Shown here one piece after another: positions 55,523 to 63,222 of a DNA stretch of 64,000 nucleotides; the stretch's first letter is position 1; each line of letters begins with the position of its first letter. Both the position numbers and the translations under genes were made by a program. The DNA is from Methylococcales bacterium (GTDB taxonomy: Bacteria; Pseudomonadota; Gammaproteobacteria; Methylococcales; Methylomonadaceae), in the NCBI GenBank assembly GCA_030753675.1, contig JASMBU010000002.1, positions 62,001-126,000 of the forward strand, given 5' to 3'. The notes under the pieces are model-generated. The model did no database searches and had not been told where the DNA came from. It saw only the letters and a program-made list of their open reading frames with translations.

Positions 55523-55673
55523 TTTAATATTGTAGTTTTTGTCTTTTTGTTTTACATTACTGGTTTATCTGGGAGATGATCTTATGCTGATGATTTTGAG
55601 TCTGCGGGTCATTTGGTTATTTTAAGGTTGTTGGCTAAATATAATTACTAAAGTTTAATGAGGGGGCTTTTTT

Positions 55674-56168
55674 ATGAGTACTGAAGAAAATAAAAAGAAG
55701 ATTAACAAGGCTAAAGAGCAGGCAATTAAAGTGCTGAAAGATGTTATTGGCAAAGCTAATGACCTTAGGGTGGAAAAACCTGCCAAGTTTTATGGTGGGG
55801 TTGTTGTCTTTTTAGTGCTATATATGTTTGTTTCTAGTGACCGTAACCCGGAAGTCATTAGTGATGGGGAAGGTAATAATTTAAAAGTGGGTGCAACTTA
55901 CTTTTTGAAGAGCCCTAATGCTGAAACACTTGGCGCTGAAAATACAAGAACAGCCATTGTTAAAGAACCTTGTGTATTAACCGGTTGGGATCGCACTGAA
56001 AATGATGACTTAAGTGTTTGTCAAGCGGTTGATGGAACTCAGGTTAATATTCTAGAGTTAAGACAAGCTTTCGGCGTGGCCAATAACTGTGCACGTGTGC
56101 TTATTGAAAGCGGTAATTGCATGAGTAAAGAAGGATGGACGTTAGCAAGTAATATTGCTGAAAGATGA
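55674..56168 (+). CDS. Uncharacterised protein with one membrane helix
   Basis: 164 residues. A charged, helix-forming N-terminus (K-K-K-I-N-K-A-K-E-Q-A) leads to one transmembrane segment at about 41-56. A probable periplasmic domain of about 100 residues follows, with four cysteines (C-V-L-T-G-W, V-C-Q-A-V, N-N-C-A-R, N-C-M-S). AGGGGGC precedes the ATG. No family was recognised. The stop codon touches the tRNA-Gly promoter. Confidence 0.65.
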   Translation: MSTEENKKKINKAKEQAIKVLKDVIGKANDLRVEKPAKFYGGVVVFLVLYMFVSSDRNPEVISDGEGNNLKVGATYFLKSPNAETLGAENTRTAIVKEPCVLTGWDRTENDDLSVCQAVDGTQVNILELRQAFGVANNCARVLIESGNCMSKEGWTLASNIAER

Positions 56169-56196
56169 TTGACAATCGAGTATTTGCATTTATAAT
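56169..56196 (+). promoter_or_regulatory. Consensus sigma-70 promoter of tRNA-Gly
   Basis: TTGACA at 56169-56174 and TATAAT at 56191-56196, both perfect consensus, spacer 16 bases, 20 bases before the tRNA. It starts right after the stop codon of the upstream gene. Confidence 0.85.
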
Positions 56197-56204
56197 ACTC
56201 GATT
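56174..56204. repeat. Perfect 11-bp inverted repeat overlapping the tRNA-Gly promoter
   Basis: AATCGAGTATT (56174-56184) and AATACTCGATT (56194-56204) are exact reverse complements around a nine-base centre. The dyad covers the promoter spacer, half of the -10 hexamer and the start-site region. No T run follows, so it is a poor terminator for the upstream gene. Confidence 0.8.
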
Positions 56205-56215
56205 CAAGTTCTAGA

Positions 56216-56290
56216 GCGGGAATAGCTCAGTGGTAGAGCACAACCTTGCCAAGGTTGGGGTCGCGAGTTCAAGTCTCGTTTCCCGCTCCA
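56216..56290 (+). tRNA. tRNA-Gly (anticodon GCC)
   Basis: The acceptor stem GCGGGAA pairs with TTCCCGC, discriminator T and encoded CCA follow. The anticodon stem CAACC/GGTTG encloses TTGCCAA, anticodon GCC. The D arm (AGCTCAGTGGTAGAGC) and T arm (GAGTTCAAGTCTC) are standard. Confidence 0.97.
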
Positions 56291-56298
56291 AAAAGATT

Positions 56299-56330
56299 AA
56301 AAAGCCGCATGTCACTGCGGCTTTTGTTTT
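56299..56330 (+). terminator. Hairpin between tRNA-Gly and tRNA-Cys
   Basis: AAAAGCCGCA and TGCGGCTTTT pair around TGTCAC, followed by more T residues. It looks like an intrinsic terminator after tRNA-Gly. It may also pass transcription to tRNA-Cys, which starts just four bases later with no clear promoter of its own. Confidence 0.75.
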
Positions 56331-56333
56331 TTA

Positions 56334-56407
56334 GGCTGCGTAGCAAAGTGGTTATGCAGTGGCCTGCAAAGCCATCTACACCGGTTCGATTCCGGTCGCA
56401 GCCTCCA
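56334..56407 (+). tRNA. tRNA-Cys (anticodon GCA)
   Basis: The acceptor stem GGCTGCG pairs with CGCAGCC, discriminator T and encoded CCA follow. The anticodon loop CTGCAAA in stem GTGGC/GCCAT gives GCA (one T-G pair). It lies a few bases after the preceding hairpin. Confidence 0.95.
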
Positions 56408-56543
56408 AAAAACATTCATGATTCATTTTTCTGTGCAATAAGATCATTTTTTAAAGCCTGTCTTGTGGGGTTTTTTTCTTAAAATGTTGCTAACTTATTA
56501 ATTGCTTACAATACGCCTGCTGAAGAATTAGGAAGATACTTTA

Positions 56544-58334
56544 ATGCGTATACAACCCTTGCCCACCCAACTGATCAATCAAATCGCTGCGGGCGAAGTG
56601 GTTGAGAGACCCGCTTCGGTGGTTAAAGAATTATTGGAAAATAGTTTTGATGCCTCTGCAACCACTATCGTTATTGAAATAGAACAAGGCGGTATTGGTT
56701 TGATTCGTATCCGAGATGATGGCAATGGTATTATCAAAGAAGATATCTCTTTGGCAGTCTCTCGTCATGCGACCAGTAAGATAACGTCGTTGGGTGACCT
56801 TGAAAAGGTTCGTACCATGGGATTTCGCGGAGAAGCCCTGCCCAGTATTGCTTCTATTGCCAGGTTAACCTTGACATCGAGAATAGTGGATAGTGATTGC
56901 GCCTGGCGATTAGTGATTGAGAATTCAAAAGTTGATAACGCCTTGGAGCCTGCTTCAAACCCTGAGGGTACGACGGTGGAGGTGCGAGATTTATTCTACA
57001 ATACGCCGGCTCGTCGAAAATTCTTAAAGACGGAAAAGACGGAATTTAATCACATAGAAGTATTGATTAAGCGTTTAGCGTTAAGTCGATTTGGAACAGG
57101 CTTTATGTTACGGCATAACAGTAAAGAGGTGCTCTCTTTAAAACCTGCCCAGACAGAATCAGAGCAACAAGCACGAGTTGAAAAAGTGTGTGGAGACGAC
57201 TTTATAGAACAATCGGTTAAAGTCTTCTTTGAGGCAGCGGAATTACAACTGGAAGGCTGGGTTGGGTTGCCTACATTTTCTAGGAGTCAAGCCGATCGGC
57301 AGTTTTTTTATGTGAATGGGCGTTTGGTACGCGATAAATTAGTTACGCATGCTATTAAACGAGCCTATTATGATGTTCTTTTTCATGGTCGCCATCCTGT
57401 GTTTGTTTTGTTTTTAACGTTAAATCCAAAAGTGGTGGATGTTAATGCACATCCGACTAAATTGGAGGTACGATTTAGAGAAAGTCGTTTAGTGCATGAC
57501 TTTATATTTAAAGCGCTGCATCGCTCGCTGGCCGATATTAAGCCGGAAACTCATAGCTCTCCTGAGTTTATGTTTGTTAATAATGAACCCTCTACTGTGC
57601 CCTCTGTGCAGGCTGAATTATCACCCGGTACGATCCAGTCCCGTTTGCCTCAAGGAGGATCAAGTGATATTGAAAGATATGCATCACGGGGTATTTCGGG
57701 GCAAGGCAGGGAGGCTGGCCTTCCTCCTTTGCCACAACCCGGTAGTGATATCCCGCCTTTAGGGTTTGCTATTGCACATATTCATGATATTTATATTTTG
57801 TCAGAGACCGCCACTGGAATTATTTTAGTGGATACGCATGCAGCGCATGAGCGCGTTGTTTATGAGCGATTAAAACAACAAAAAGCAGCGGGTATTATTC
57901 CAAGTCAACCGCTATTATTACCGGTTCGTTTTCAAGTGACGCAGGAAGAGGCGGAATTAGTTGAAGAACACAGTGACTTATTTCAAGGCCTAGGGTTTGA
58001 GCTCAATAGATTAGGTCCTGAATCGTTAATTATAAGAGCCATTCCAGTCTTATTGATGCAGACTAAAATAGAGCAATTGTTGCGAGATGTTTTAGCGGAT
58101 CTGTTGACGTACGGGACTACGCGACGTATTGAAGAAGTAGGGGATGAGCTTTTAGGGACGCTTGCGTGTCACAGCTCCGTACGTGCACATAGGCGGTTAA
58201 CTGTTGCTGAGATGAATGCATTACTACGTGATATGGAGATGACCGAGCGCGCGGGTCAATGTAATCACGGTCGACCTACCTGGGTGGAAATAAGTGCTCA
58301 GGAATTAGATAAGTTTTTCTTGCGTGGTCAGTAG
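56544..58334 (+). CDS. mutL: DNA mismatch repair protein MutL
   Basis: 596 residues. The N-terminal GHKL ATPase has I-A-A-G-E-V-V-E-R-P-A-S-V-V-K-E-L-L-E-N-S-F-D-A, D-D-G-N-G-I and T-M-G-F-R-G-E-A-L. A linker of about 80 residues rich in P, S and G precedes the C-terminal dimerisation domain. The endonuclease motif D-Q-H-A-x-x-E-R is replaced by D-T-H-A-A-H-E-R, so the metal-site Gln is changed. The end C-N-H-G-R-P-T is conserved. miaA follows after two bases. Confidence 0.97.
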   Translation: MRIQPLPTQLINQIAAGEVVERPASVVKELLENSFDASATTIVIEIEQGGIGLIRIRDDGNGIIKEDISLAVSRHATSKITSLGDLEKVRTMGFRGEALPSIASIARLTLTSRIVDSDCAWRLVIENSKVDNALEPASNPEGTTVEVRDLFYNTPARRKFLKTEKTEFNHIEVLIKRLALSRFGTGFMLRHNSKEVLSLKPAQTESEQQARVEKVCGDDFIEQSVKVFFEAAELQLEGWVGLPTFSRSQADRQFFYVNGRLVRDKLVTHAIKRAYYDVLFHGRHPVFVLFLTLNPKVVDVNAHPTKLEVRFRESRLVHDFIFKALHRSLADIKPETHSSPEFMFVNNEPSTVPSVQAELSPGTIQSRLPQGGSSDIERYASRGISGQGREAGLPPLPQPGSDIPPLGFAIAHIHDIYILSETATGIILVDTHAAHERVVYERLKQQKAAGIIPSQPLLLPVRFQVTQEEAELVEEHSDLFQGLGFELNRLGPESLIIRAIPVLLMQTKIEQLLRDVLADLLTYGTTRRIEEVGDELLGTLACHSSVRAHRRLTVAEMNALLRDMEMTERAGQCNHGRPTWVEISAQELDKFFLRGQ

Positions 58335-58336
58335 GA

Positions 58337-59266
58337 ATGGAATCATCGTTGCCAGTGATTTGCTTGATGGGGCCGACAGCAGCAGGAAAAACGGCGCTTT
58401 CGGTTGATATTGCAAAAACCTTCGGTGCTGAAATTGTCAGTGTTGATTCTACTTTAGTTTATCGGGGCATGGCTATTGGCACCGCTAAGCCGACAAAAGC
58501 GGAACAGTGTGGCATTCCGCATCATTTATTAGATATTTTAGACCCGCACCAATCCTTTTCAGCAGCCGAATTTAGGACCCAGGCATTATTACATATTAAA
58601 ACCATTCAACAGCAAGGAAAAATCCCCTTGTTGACCGGTGGTACGATGCTTTATTTCCATGCTTTATTTAATGGGTTAGCTGAATTGCCAGCGGCTGACC
58701 CCGTTGTTAGGCAGCGCTTAGTGGATCAATCTGAGCGATTCGGTAGTGCCTTTATGCATCGGAAACTACAACAAATTGACCCGGTTTCAGCGTTACGTAT
58801 TCATTCGAATGACCCGCAGCGGATACAGCGCGCGTTAGAAGTCTATGAGTTAACGGGACAGCCTTTATCACACCATTTAGTGGCTAAAAACCAACAGCGA
58901 CTGCCCTTTGTTGTCCTGAAGTTGGTGTTAGCACCGGACAATAGACAAGGGTTGCATGAAAAAATTGCTTTACGGTTTCACGCGATGCTTGCAAATGGGT
59001 TGGTTGAAGAGGTTGAAGCTTTGTTTCAACGCGGTGATTTGACTGCACAACATTCGGCTATGCGCGCCGTTGGTTACCGGCAGGTCTGGCAATATCTGGA
59101 CGGCCAGCTTAGTTATGAAGAAATGGTGTTTAAAAGTATTGTGGCAACTCGGCAGTTAGCCAAAAGACAGTTTACGTGGCTGCGAAAAATAGACGATACC
59201 CTTTGGTTTAATGCAGATAATAATATTAAGTGTGAACTCTATGGAGTATTAAAGGAATATTATTAA
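58337..59266 (+). CDS. miaA: tRNA dimethylallyltransferase
   Basis: Adds an isopentenyl group to A37 of tRNAs reading U-starting codons. 309 residues. The P-loop is G-P-T-A-A-G-K-T-A-L (about 12-21), then V-S-V-D-S-T-L-V-Y-R-G-M. The D-I-L-D-P motif and R-A-V-G-Y-R-Q-V-W are intact. The start is two bases after mutL, in the classic mutL-miaA-hfq-hflX order. Confidence 0.97.
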   Translation: MESSLPVICLMGPTAAGKTALSVDIAKTFGAEIVSVDSTLVYRGMAIGTAKPTKAEQCGIPHHLLDILDPHQSFSAAEFRTQALLHIKTIQQQGKIPLLTGGTMLYFHALFNGLAELPAADPVVRQRLVDQSERFGSAFMHRKLQQIDPVSALRIHSNDPQRIQRALEVYELTGQPLSHHLVAKNQQRLPFVVLKLVLAPDNRQGLHEKIALRFHAMLANGLVEEVEALFQRGDLTAQHSAMRAVGYRQVWQYLDGQLSYEEMVFKSIVATRQLAKRQFTWLRKIDDTLWFNADNNIKCELYGVLKEYY

Positions 59267-59330
59267 GTGGGCGCGGTTTTAGAAAAAAGAAAGAGGTGTC
59301 ATGGTGTTGCTTTTTACTTTGGGAAAATCA

Positions 59331-59359
59331 TTGCAAAGATAGGGCTAAGTGGGTATCTT
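59331..59359 (+). promoter_or_regulatory. Possible hfq promoter
   Basis: TTGCAA (59331-59336) and TATCTT (59354-59359) are 17 bases apart in the miaA-hfq gap, about 40 bases before the hfq ATG. AAGGGGAGA is the ribosome-binding site. Confidence 0.45.
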
Positions 59360-59399
59360 GTAATGGAATAATAAAAATAATAAATTAAGGGGAGATGGA

Positions 59400-59639
59400 A
59401 TGTCTAAATCCCATAACTTGCAAGATATTTTTTTAAATACACTTCGAAAAGAACATACGCCGGTGTCAATATTCCTAGTCAATGGGATTAAATTGCAGGG
59501 TAAAATTGATTCCTTTGATCAATATGTTATTTTGCTTAAAAGCAATGTAAGCCAAATGGTTTACAAGCATGCCGTTTCCACGATTGTCCCAACCAAACAG
59601 GTTAAAATTCATTCCGATAATGTCGAGCATGAAGGTTAG
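59400..59639 (+). CDS. hfq: RNA chaperone Hfq
   Basis: 79 residues. The Sm-like fold is clear: [12 protein letters not shown] (residues 7-18), then [22 protein letters not shown] and [11 protein letters not shown]. The C-terminal tail is short. Hexameric Hfq pairs small RNAs with mRNA. Together with CsrA in this window, it covers the main post-transcriptional regulators. Confidence 0.97.
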   Translation: MSKSHNLQDIFLNTLRKEHTPVSIFLVNGIKLQGKIDSFDQYVILLKSNVSQMVYKHAVSTIVPTKQVKIHSDNVEHEG

Positions 59640-59667
59640 TTTGTGTAACTTTAAATAGGAATCTTCC

Positions 59668-60936
59668 TTGTTTGATCGCCCGAAGAACGGTAAGCAAGCC
59701 GTATTAGTTCATATGGCCTTGTTCAGAGAGAGTAATGACTTAAATGAGCTTCAAGAATTGGTTTTATCTGCAGGTATTCAGCCACTTGCGGTGATGACCG
59801 GTCGTCGTAATCGACCCGAACCCAAGTATTTTATTGGTACAGGAAAGCTTGAAGAATTAAAGAATATCATTCAGCAGCATAATGCCGATGTGGTTGTTTT
59901 TAATCATACGCTGTCACCACGGCAAGAGCGTAACTTAGAAGAATCTTTAGAGACGCGTGTTGTTGATCGCCAAGGGCTGATCTTGGATATTTTTGCGCAG
60001 CGAGCGAAAACCCACGAAGGAAAATTACAAGTTGAGTTGGCGCAATTACAACATTCGTCGACACGGCTTATTCGAAGCTGGACTCATTTAGAGCGTCAAA
60101 AAGGGGGGGTAGGATTAAGGGGGGGGCCAGGCGAGACGCAATTGGAAGCGGATAGACGATTAATCCGGGTAAGGATGCGGCAAATCAGAGGGCGTCTAGA
60201 GAAAATAATCAAGCAACGCCATCAGGGGCGTATTAAGCGTAAACGCGCCGAGATCCCTTCAGTGTCATTGGTGGGTTACACGAATGCCGGTAAATCAACA
60301 CTCTTTAATGCTTTGGTAGGTTCTGATGTTTATGCAGCAGATCAATTGTTTGCTACCTTAGACCCAACTTTGCGACGCTGCCGTCTGCCGAATGATTCTG
60401 AACTTATCTTAGCGGATACGGTGGGTTTTATTAGGCAATTGCCCCATGAATTAGTGGCGGCTTTTAGATCCACATTACAAGAGGCAAGTGAAGCTAATTT
60501 ATTGTTGCATGTGGTTGATTGTAATGCTGAGAAAAGAGACGAAACTATCACTGAAGTTAATCATGTGTTGCAACAAATAGGTGCTGGTAAAATAAGGCAG
60601 TTACAAGTTTTTAATAAGATTGATTTGGCAGAGCATGCGGAACCGAGAATTGACTATGATGCTGATGGGGTTCCTTTTCGGGTCTGGGTTTCAGCTAAAG
60701 AACAACGGGGATTCGATTTGTTGTTATCGGTTCTGGAAGGTATTTATGCCTCGAGTCGCATACGCAAAGAATGTTATTTATCCCCATTGCAAGGGGGGGT
60801 GCGGGCTAGTTTATATAACCATAGTCAAATAATTTCTGAAGAAATGCTTGAAAATGGTGGTTGGCAGATAATAATAGAGATTGAAAAGAAGCATTTAGGA
60901 TTATTAAAAGATATTAATGAAAAAGAAATGGACTAG
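59668..60936 (+). CDS. hflX: GTPase HflX
   Basis: Ribosome-associated GTPase of 422 residues that splits stalled ribosomes. The start is the TTG at 59668 (giving M-F-D-R-P), with TAGGA seven bases upstream. The HflX N-domain is followed by a G domain with G1 G-Y-T-N-A-G-K-S-T, switch A-T-L-D-P-T, G3 D-T-V-G-F-I and G4 N-K-I-D. A G-G-x-G-x-R-G-G-P-G-E-T-Q motif is present. Confidence 0.96.
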   Translation: MFDRPKNGKQAVLVHMALFRESNDLNELQELVLSAGIQPLAVMTGRRNRPEPKYFIGTGKLEELKNIIQQHNADVVVFNHTLSPRQERNLEESLETRVVDRQGLILDIFAQRAKTHEGKLQVELAQLQHSSTRLIRSWTHLERQKGGVGLRGGPGETQLEADRRLIRVRMRQIRGRLEKIIKQRHQGRIKRKRAEIPSVSLVGYTNAGKSTLFNALVGSDVYAADQLFATLDPTLRRCRLPNDSELILADTVGFIRQLPHELVAAFRSTLQEASEANLLLHVVDCNAEKRDETITEVNHVLQQIGAGKIRQLQVFNKIDLAEHAEPRIDYDADGVPFRVWVSAKEQRGFDLLLSVLEGIYASSRIRKECYLSPLQGGVRASLYNHSQIISEEMLENGGWQIIIEIEKKHLGLLKDINEKEMD

Positions 60937-61048
60937 TTGTTTGAATAAATTCTTATTATCAAGGATAATTACTAAGTTAAGTGGGGGCTAGGCGCAATAG
61001 GTGATGGTCGTCCAGTAAAATAATATGAAAGTTAATAATGGAGCATTT

Positions 61049-62251
61049 ATGGCTTGGAATGAACCTGGGGATAAAGATAGAGACCCGTGGAATGATAAAA
61101 AAGGGCAGCAACCACCTGATCTTGATGAGGCCATTCGGTCATTTCAAGAAAAGATAAGTAATATTTTTGGTGGTGGAGGCAGTGGTAGTGGTGAGATTAA
61201 AATGCCTGGTGGATCTGGTTTAGGCCTCGCGATACTCGTTATTGCGGCGGCCATTTTATGGTCGCTGAGTGGCTTCTATATTGTTGATGAAGGTAATCAG
61301 GGTGTAGTGACACGATTTGGAAAGTATGTTGAAACAACTAGCCCGGGTTTAAATTGGCATTTACCTACACCTATTGAAACTGCTGATATTGTTAATGTTC
61401 AAAAGCAACGCTTTATTGAGATAGGCTATCGTAGTGGCGGACGTGAGCGGGGCTCTGGCTCAGTGCCCAGAGAATCACTAATGTTAACAAAAGATGAGAA
61501 TATTGTTGATGTTCGTTTAGCGGTTCAATATCAAATTAAAGATGCGAGTAATTATATCTTTAACGTTAAAGATCAAACAGCCACGCTTAAACAAGCTACA
61601 GAAAGTGTTGAGCGGGGTGTGATTGGGCGTAATGATATGAACTTTGTTTTGCTAGAGGGGCGATCAGAGATTGTTGCTGATATTAAAAAAGAATTACAAA
61701 CGTTGCTTGATCGCTATGATTCAGGAATCATTATTACGGATGTGAACTTACAGGATGCTCAACCACCAGAGCCGGTTCAAGCCGCTTTTGAGGATGCGAT
61801 TAAAGCGCGAGAGGATAAAGAACGTTATATCAATGAAGCTGAAGCTTATCGAAATGATGTTGTTCCTAAGGCGCGGGGTGCCGCGTCAAGAAAAATTCAA
61901 GAAGCAGAGGGGTATAAACTGCGGGTAATTGCGGAGTCTGAAGGTGAGACAGTACGTTTTACGAAGTTACTTGCTGAGTATAAAAAAGCGCCGGATGTCA
62001 CGCGTAAACGTCTCTATATTGATGCAATGGAATCTGTGTTAAGTAATACAGACACGGTTATGATTGACCTTAAAAAAGGTAATAATGTGATGTATTTACC
62101 GTTAGACCGGTTAGGTCGAGGCCAGAGTGGACAGAAGAATAGTGGTACAGCAAATAACGCCGGCAATAATGGTCAGCATTCAAGTAATCAACACGATTCG
62201 GCAGATCGCCGTGAAAAATCACGTGGCCGTGAATTAAGGGGGCGTAAATGA
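61049..62251 (+). CDS. hflK: HflK, FtsH regulator subunit
   Basis: SPFH-domain membrane protein of 400 residues from the ATG at 61049, preceded by GGAG; an ATG 24 bases earlier is in frame but lacks support. M-A-W-N-E-P-G is the family start. A membrane helix (about 60-80) follows a glycine-rich stretch, then the band-7 domain. The C-terminal tail is rich in N, S, G and R. With HflC it forms a cage controlling the FtsH protease. The stop overlaps hflC by four bases. Confidence 0.96.
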   Translation: MAWNEPGDKDRDPWNDKKGQQPPDLDEAIRSFQEKISNIFGGGGSGSGEIKMPGGSGLGLAILVIAAAILWSLSGFYIVDEGNQGVVTRFGKYVETTSPGLNWHLPTPIETADIVNVQKQRFIEIGYRSGGRERGSGSVPRESLMLTKDENIVDVRLAVQYQIKDASNYIFNVKDQTATLKQATESVERGVIGRNDMNFVLLEGRSEIVADIKKELQTLLDRYDSGIIITDVNLQDAQPPEPVQAAFEDAIKAREDKERYINEAEAYRNDVVPKARGAASRKIQEAEGYKLRVIAESEGETVRFTKLLAEYKKAPDVTRKRLYIDAMESVLSNTDTVMIDLKKGNNVMYLPLDRLGRGQSGQKNSGTANNAGNNGQHSSNQHDSADRREKSRGRELRGRK

Positions 62252-63105
62252 TGTCAAATAAAATTTTGGTGGGCTTAGGGCTGGTCATGTTTGTATTTAT
62301 GTCGTGTGTCTTCACGGTACATGAGACCCAAAAAGCGATTAAATTTCAATTAGGTGAAATTATTAAGGCGGATTATACGCCGGGCTTATATTTCAAATTT
62401 CCTTTTGTGAATAACGTTAAGAAATTTGATACACGTATTTTGACCTTAGATTCAAAACCAGAACGGTTTCTGACTTCTGAAAAGAAGAACGTTATTGTTG
62501 ATACTTTTGTTAAGTGGCGCATCATTGATGTATCTAAATTCTATACCTCGGTAGCCGGTGATGCTGTTCAGGCAAATCTTCGTATTGATCAGATTATTAA
62601 AGATGCGGCACGTAGTGAATTCAGTAGTCGAACGATTAAGTACTTAGTGCGAACTGAGCGTGAAGCTATACGGGATGCCTTGATTATTACTGCGGCACCA
62701 CAAGCCATAAAGTTGGGTATTGAACTGATTGATATTCGAGTCAAACGAATTGATTTACCACCTCAGGTTAGTAAGTCTGTATACAGTCGTATGGATGCTG
62801 AGAGAAAGCGTGTAGCGCATGAGTTACGTTCAGAAGGGAAAGAGACCTCTGAGGGTATTCGAGCGAATGCAGATAAGCAACGTGAGGTTATTTTGGCGAA
62901 TGCCTACCGTGAAGCTGAAAAGACTAAAGGTGAAGGTGATGCTCAGTCGGCCGATATTTTCGCCCAGGCTTACGGAAAAGATGTTGAATTTTTCCAATTT
63001 CTTCGGAGTATGTCAGCCTATGAGAAAACCTTTAGAAGACAAGGGGATATGCTAGTCGTTGAACCTGATTCTGACTTTTTTAAATATTTTAAAAAGCAGA
63101 AATAA
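62248..63105 (+). CDS. hflC: HflC, FtsH regulator subunit
   Basis: SPFH-domain partner of HflK, 285 residues. One N-terminal membrane helix (about 5-22) is followed by V-H-E-T-Q-K-A-I-K-F-Q-L-G-E-I and Y-T-P-G-L-Y-F-K-F-P-F-V. The M-D-A-E-R-K-R-V-A-H-E-L-R-S-E-G region continues into the conserved A-N-A-Y-R-E-A-E-K-T-K-G-E-G. The ATG overlaps the hflK stop, so translation is coupled. Confidence 0.97.
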   Translation: MMSNKILVGLGLVMFVFMSCVFTVHETQKAIKFQLGEIIKADYTPGLYFKFPFVNNVKKFDTRILTLDSKPERFLTSEKKNVIVDTFVKWRIIDVSKFYTSVAGDAVQANLRIDQIIKDAARSEFSSRTIKYLVRTEREAIRDALIITAAPQAIKLGIELIDIRVKRIDLPPQVSKSVYSRMDAERKRVAHELRSEGKETSEGIRANADKQREVILANAYREAEKTKGEGDAQSADIFAQAYGKDVEFFQFLRSMSAYEKTFRRQGDMLVVEPDSDFFKYFKKQK

Positions 63106-63173
63106 AGGTTAGATAATAATTTATGTGAGGTTGCTTTAGTATTGGCTTGCTTGACCAATTATTTTAAACAGTG

Positions 63174-63200
63174 AAACGCTCCGTACTTTAGGGGCGTTTT
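63174..63200 (+). terminator. Likely intrinsic terminator after hflC
   Basis: AAACGCTCC pairs with GGGGCGTTT around an eight-base loop, with one T-G pair, and ends in T residues. It is modest in strength and would allow some read-through to hisZ. Confidence 0.6.
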
Positions 63201-63222
63201 GTGTGCATGAGAAATGAAATTT

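Noticed and set aside
56246-56482. Open frame running through tRNA-Gly and tRNA-Cys
   Set aside because: It reads across two clear tRNA genes and a terminator hairpin; not a plausible protein.
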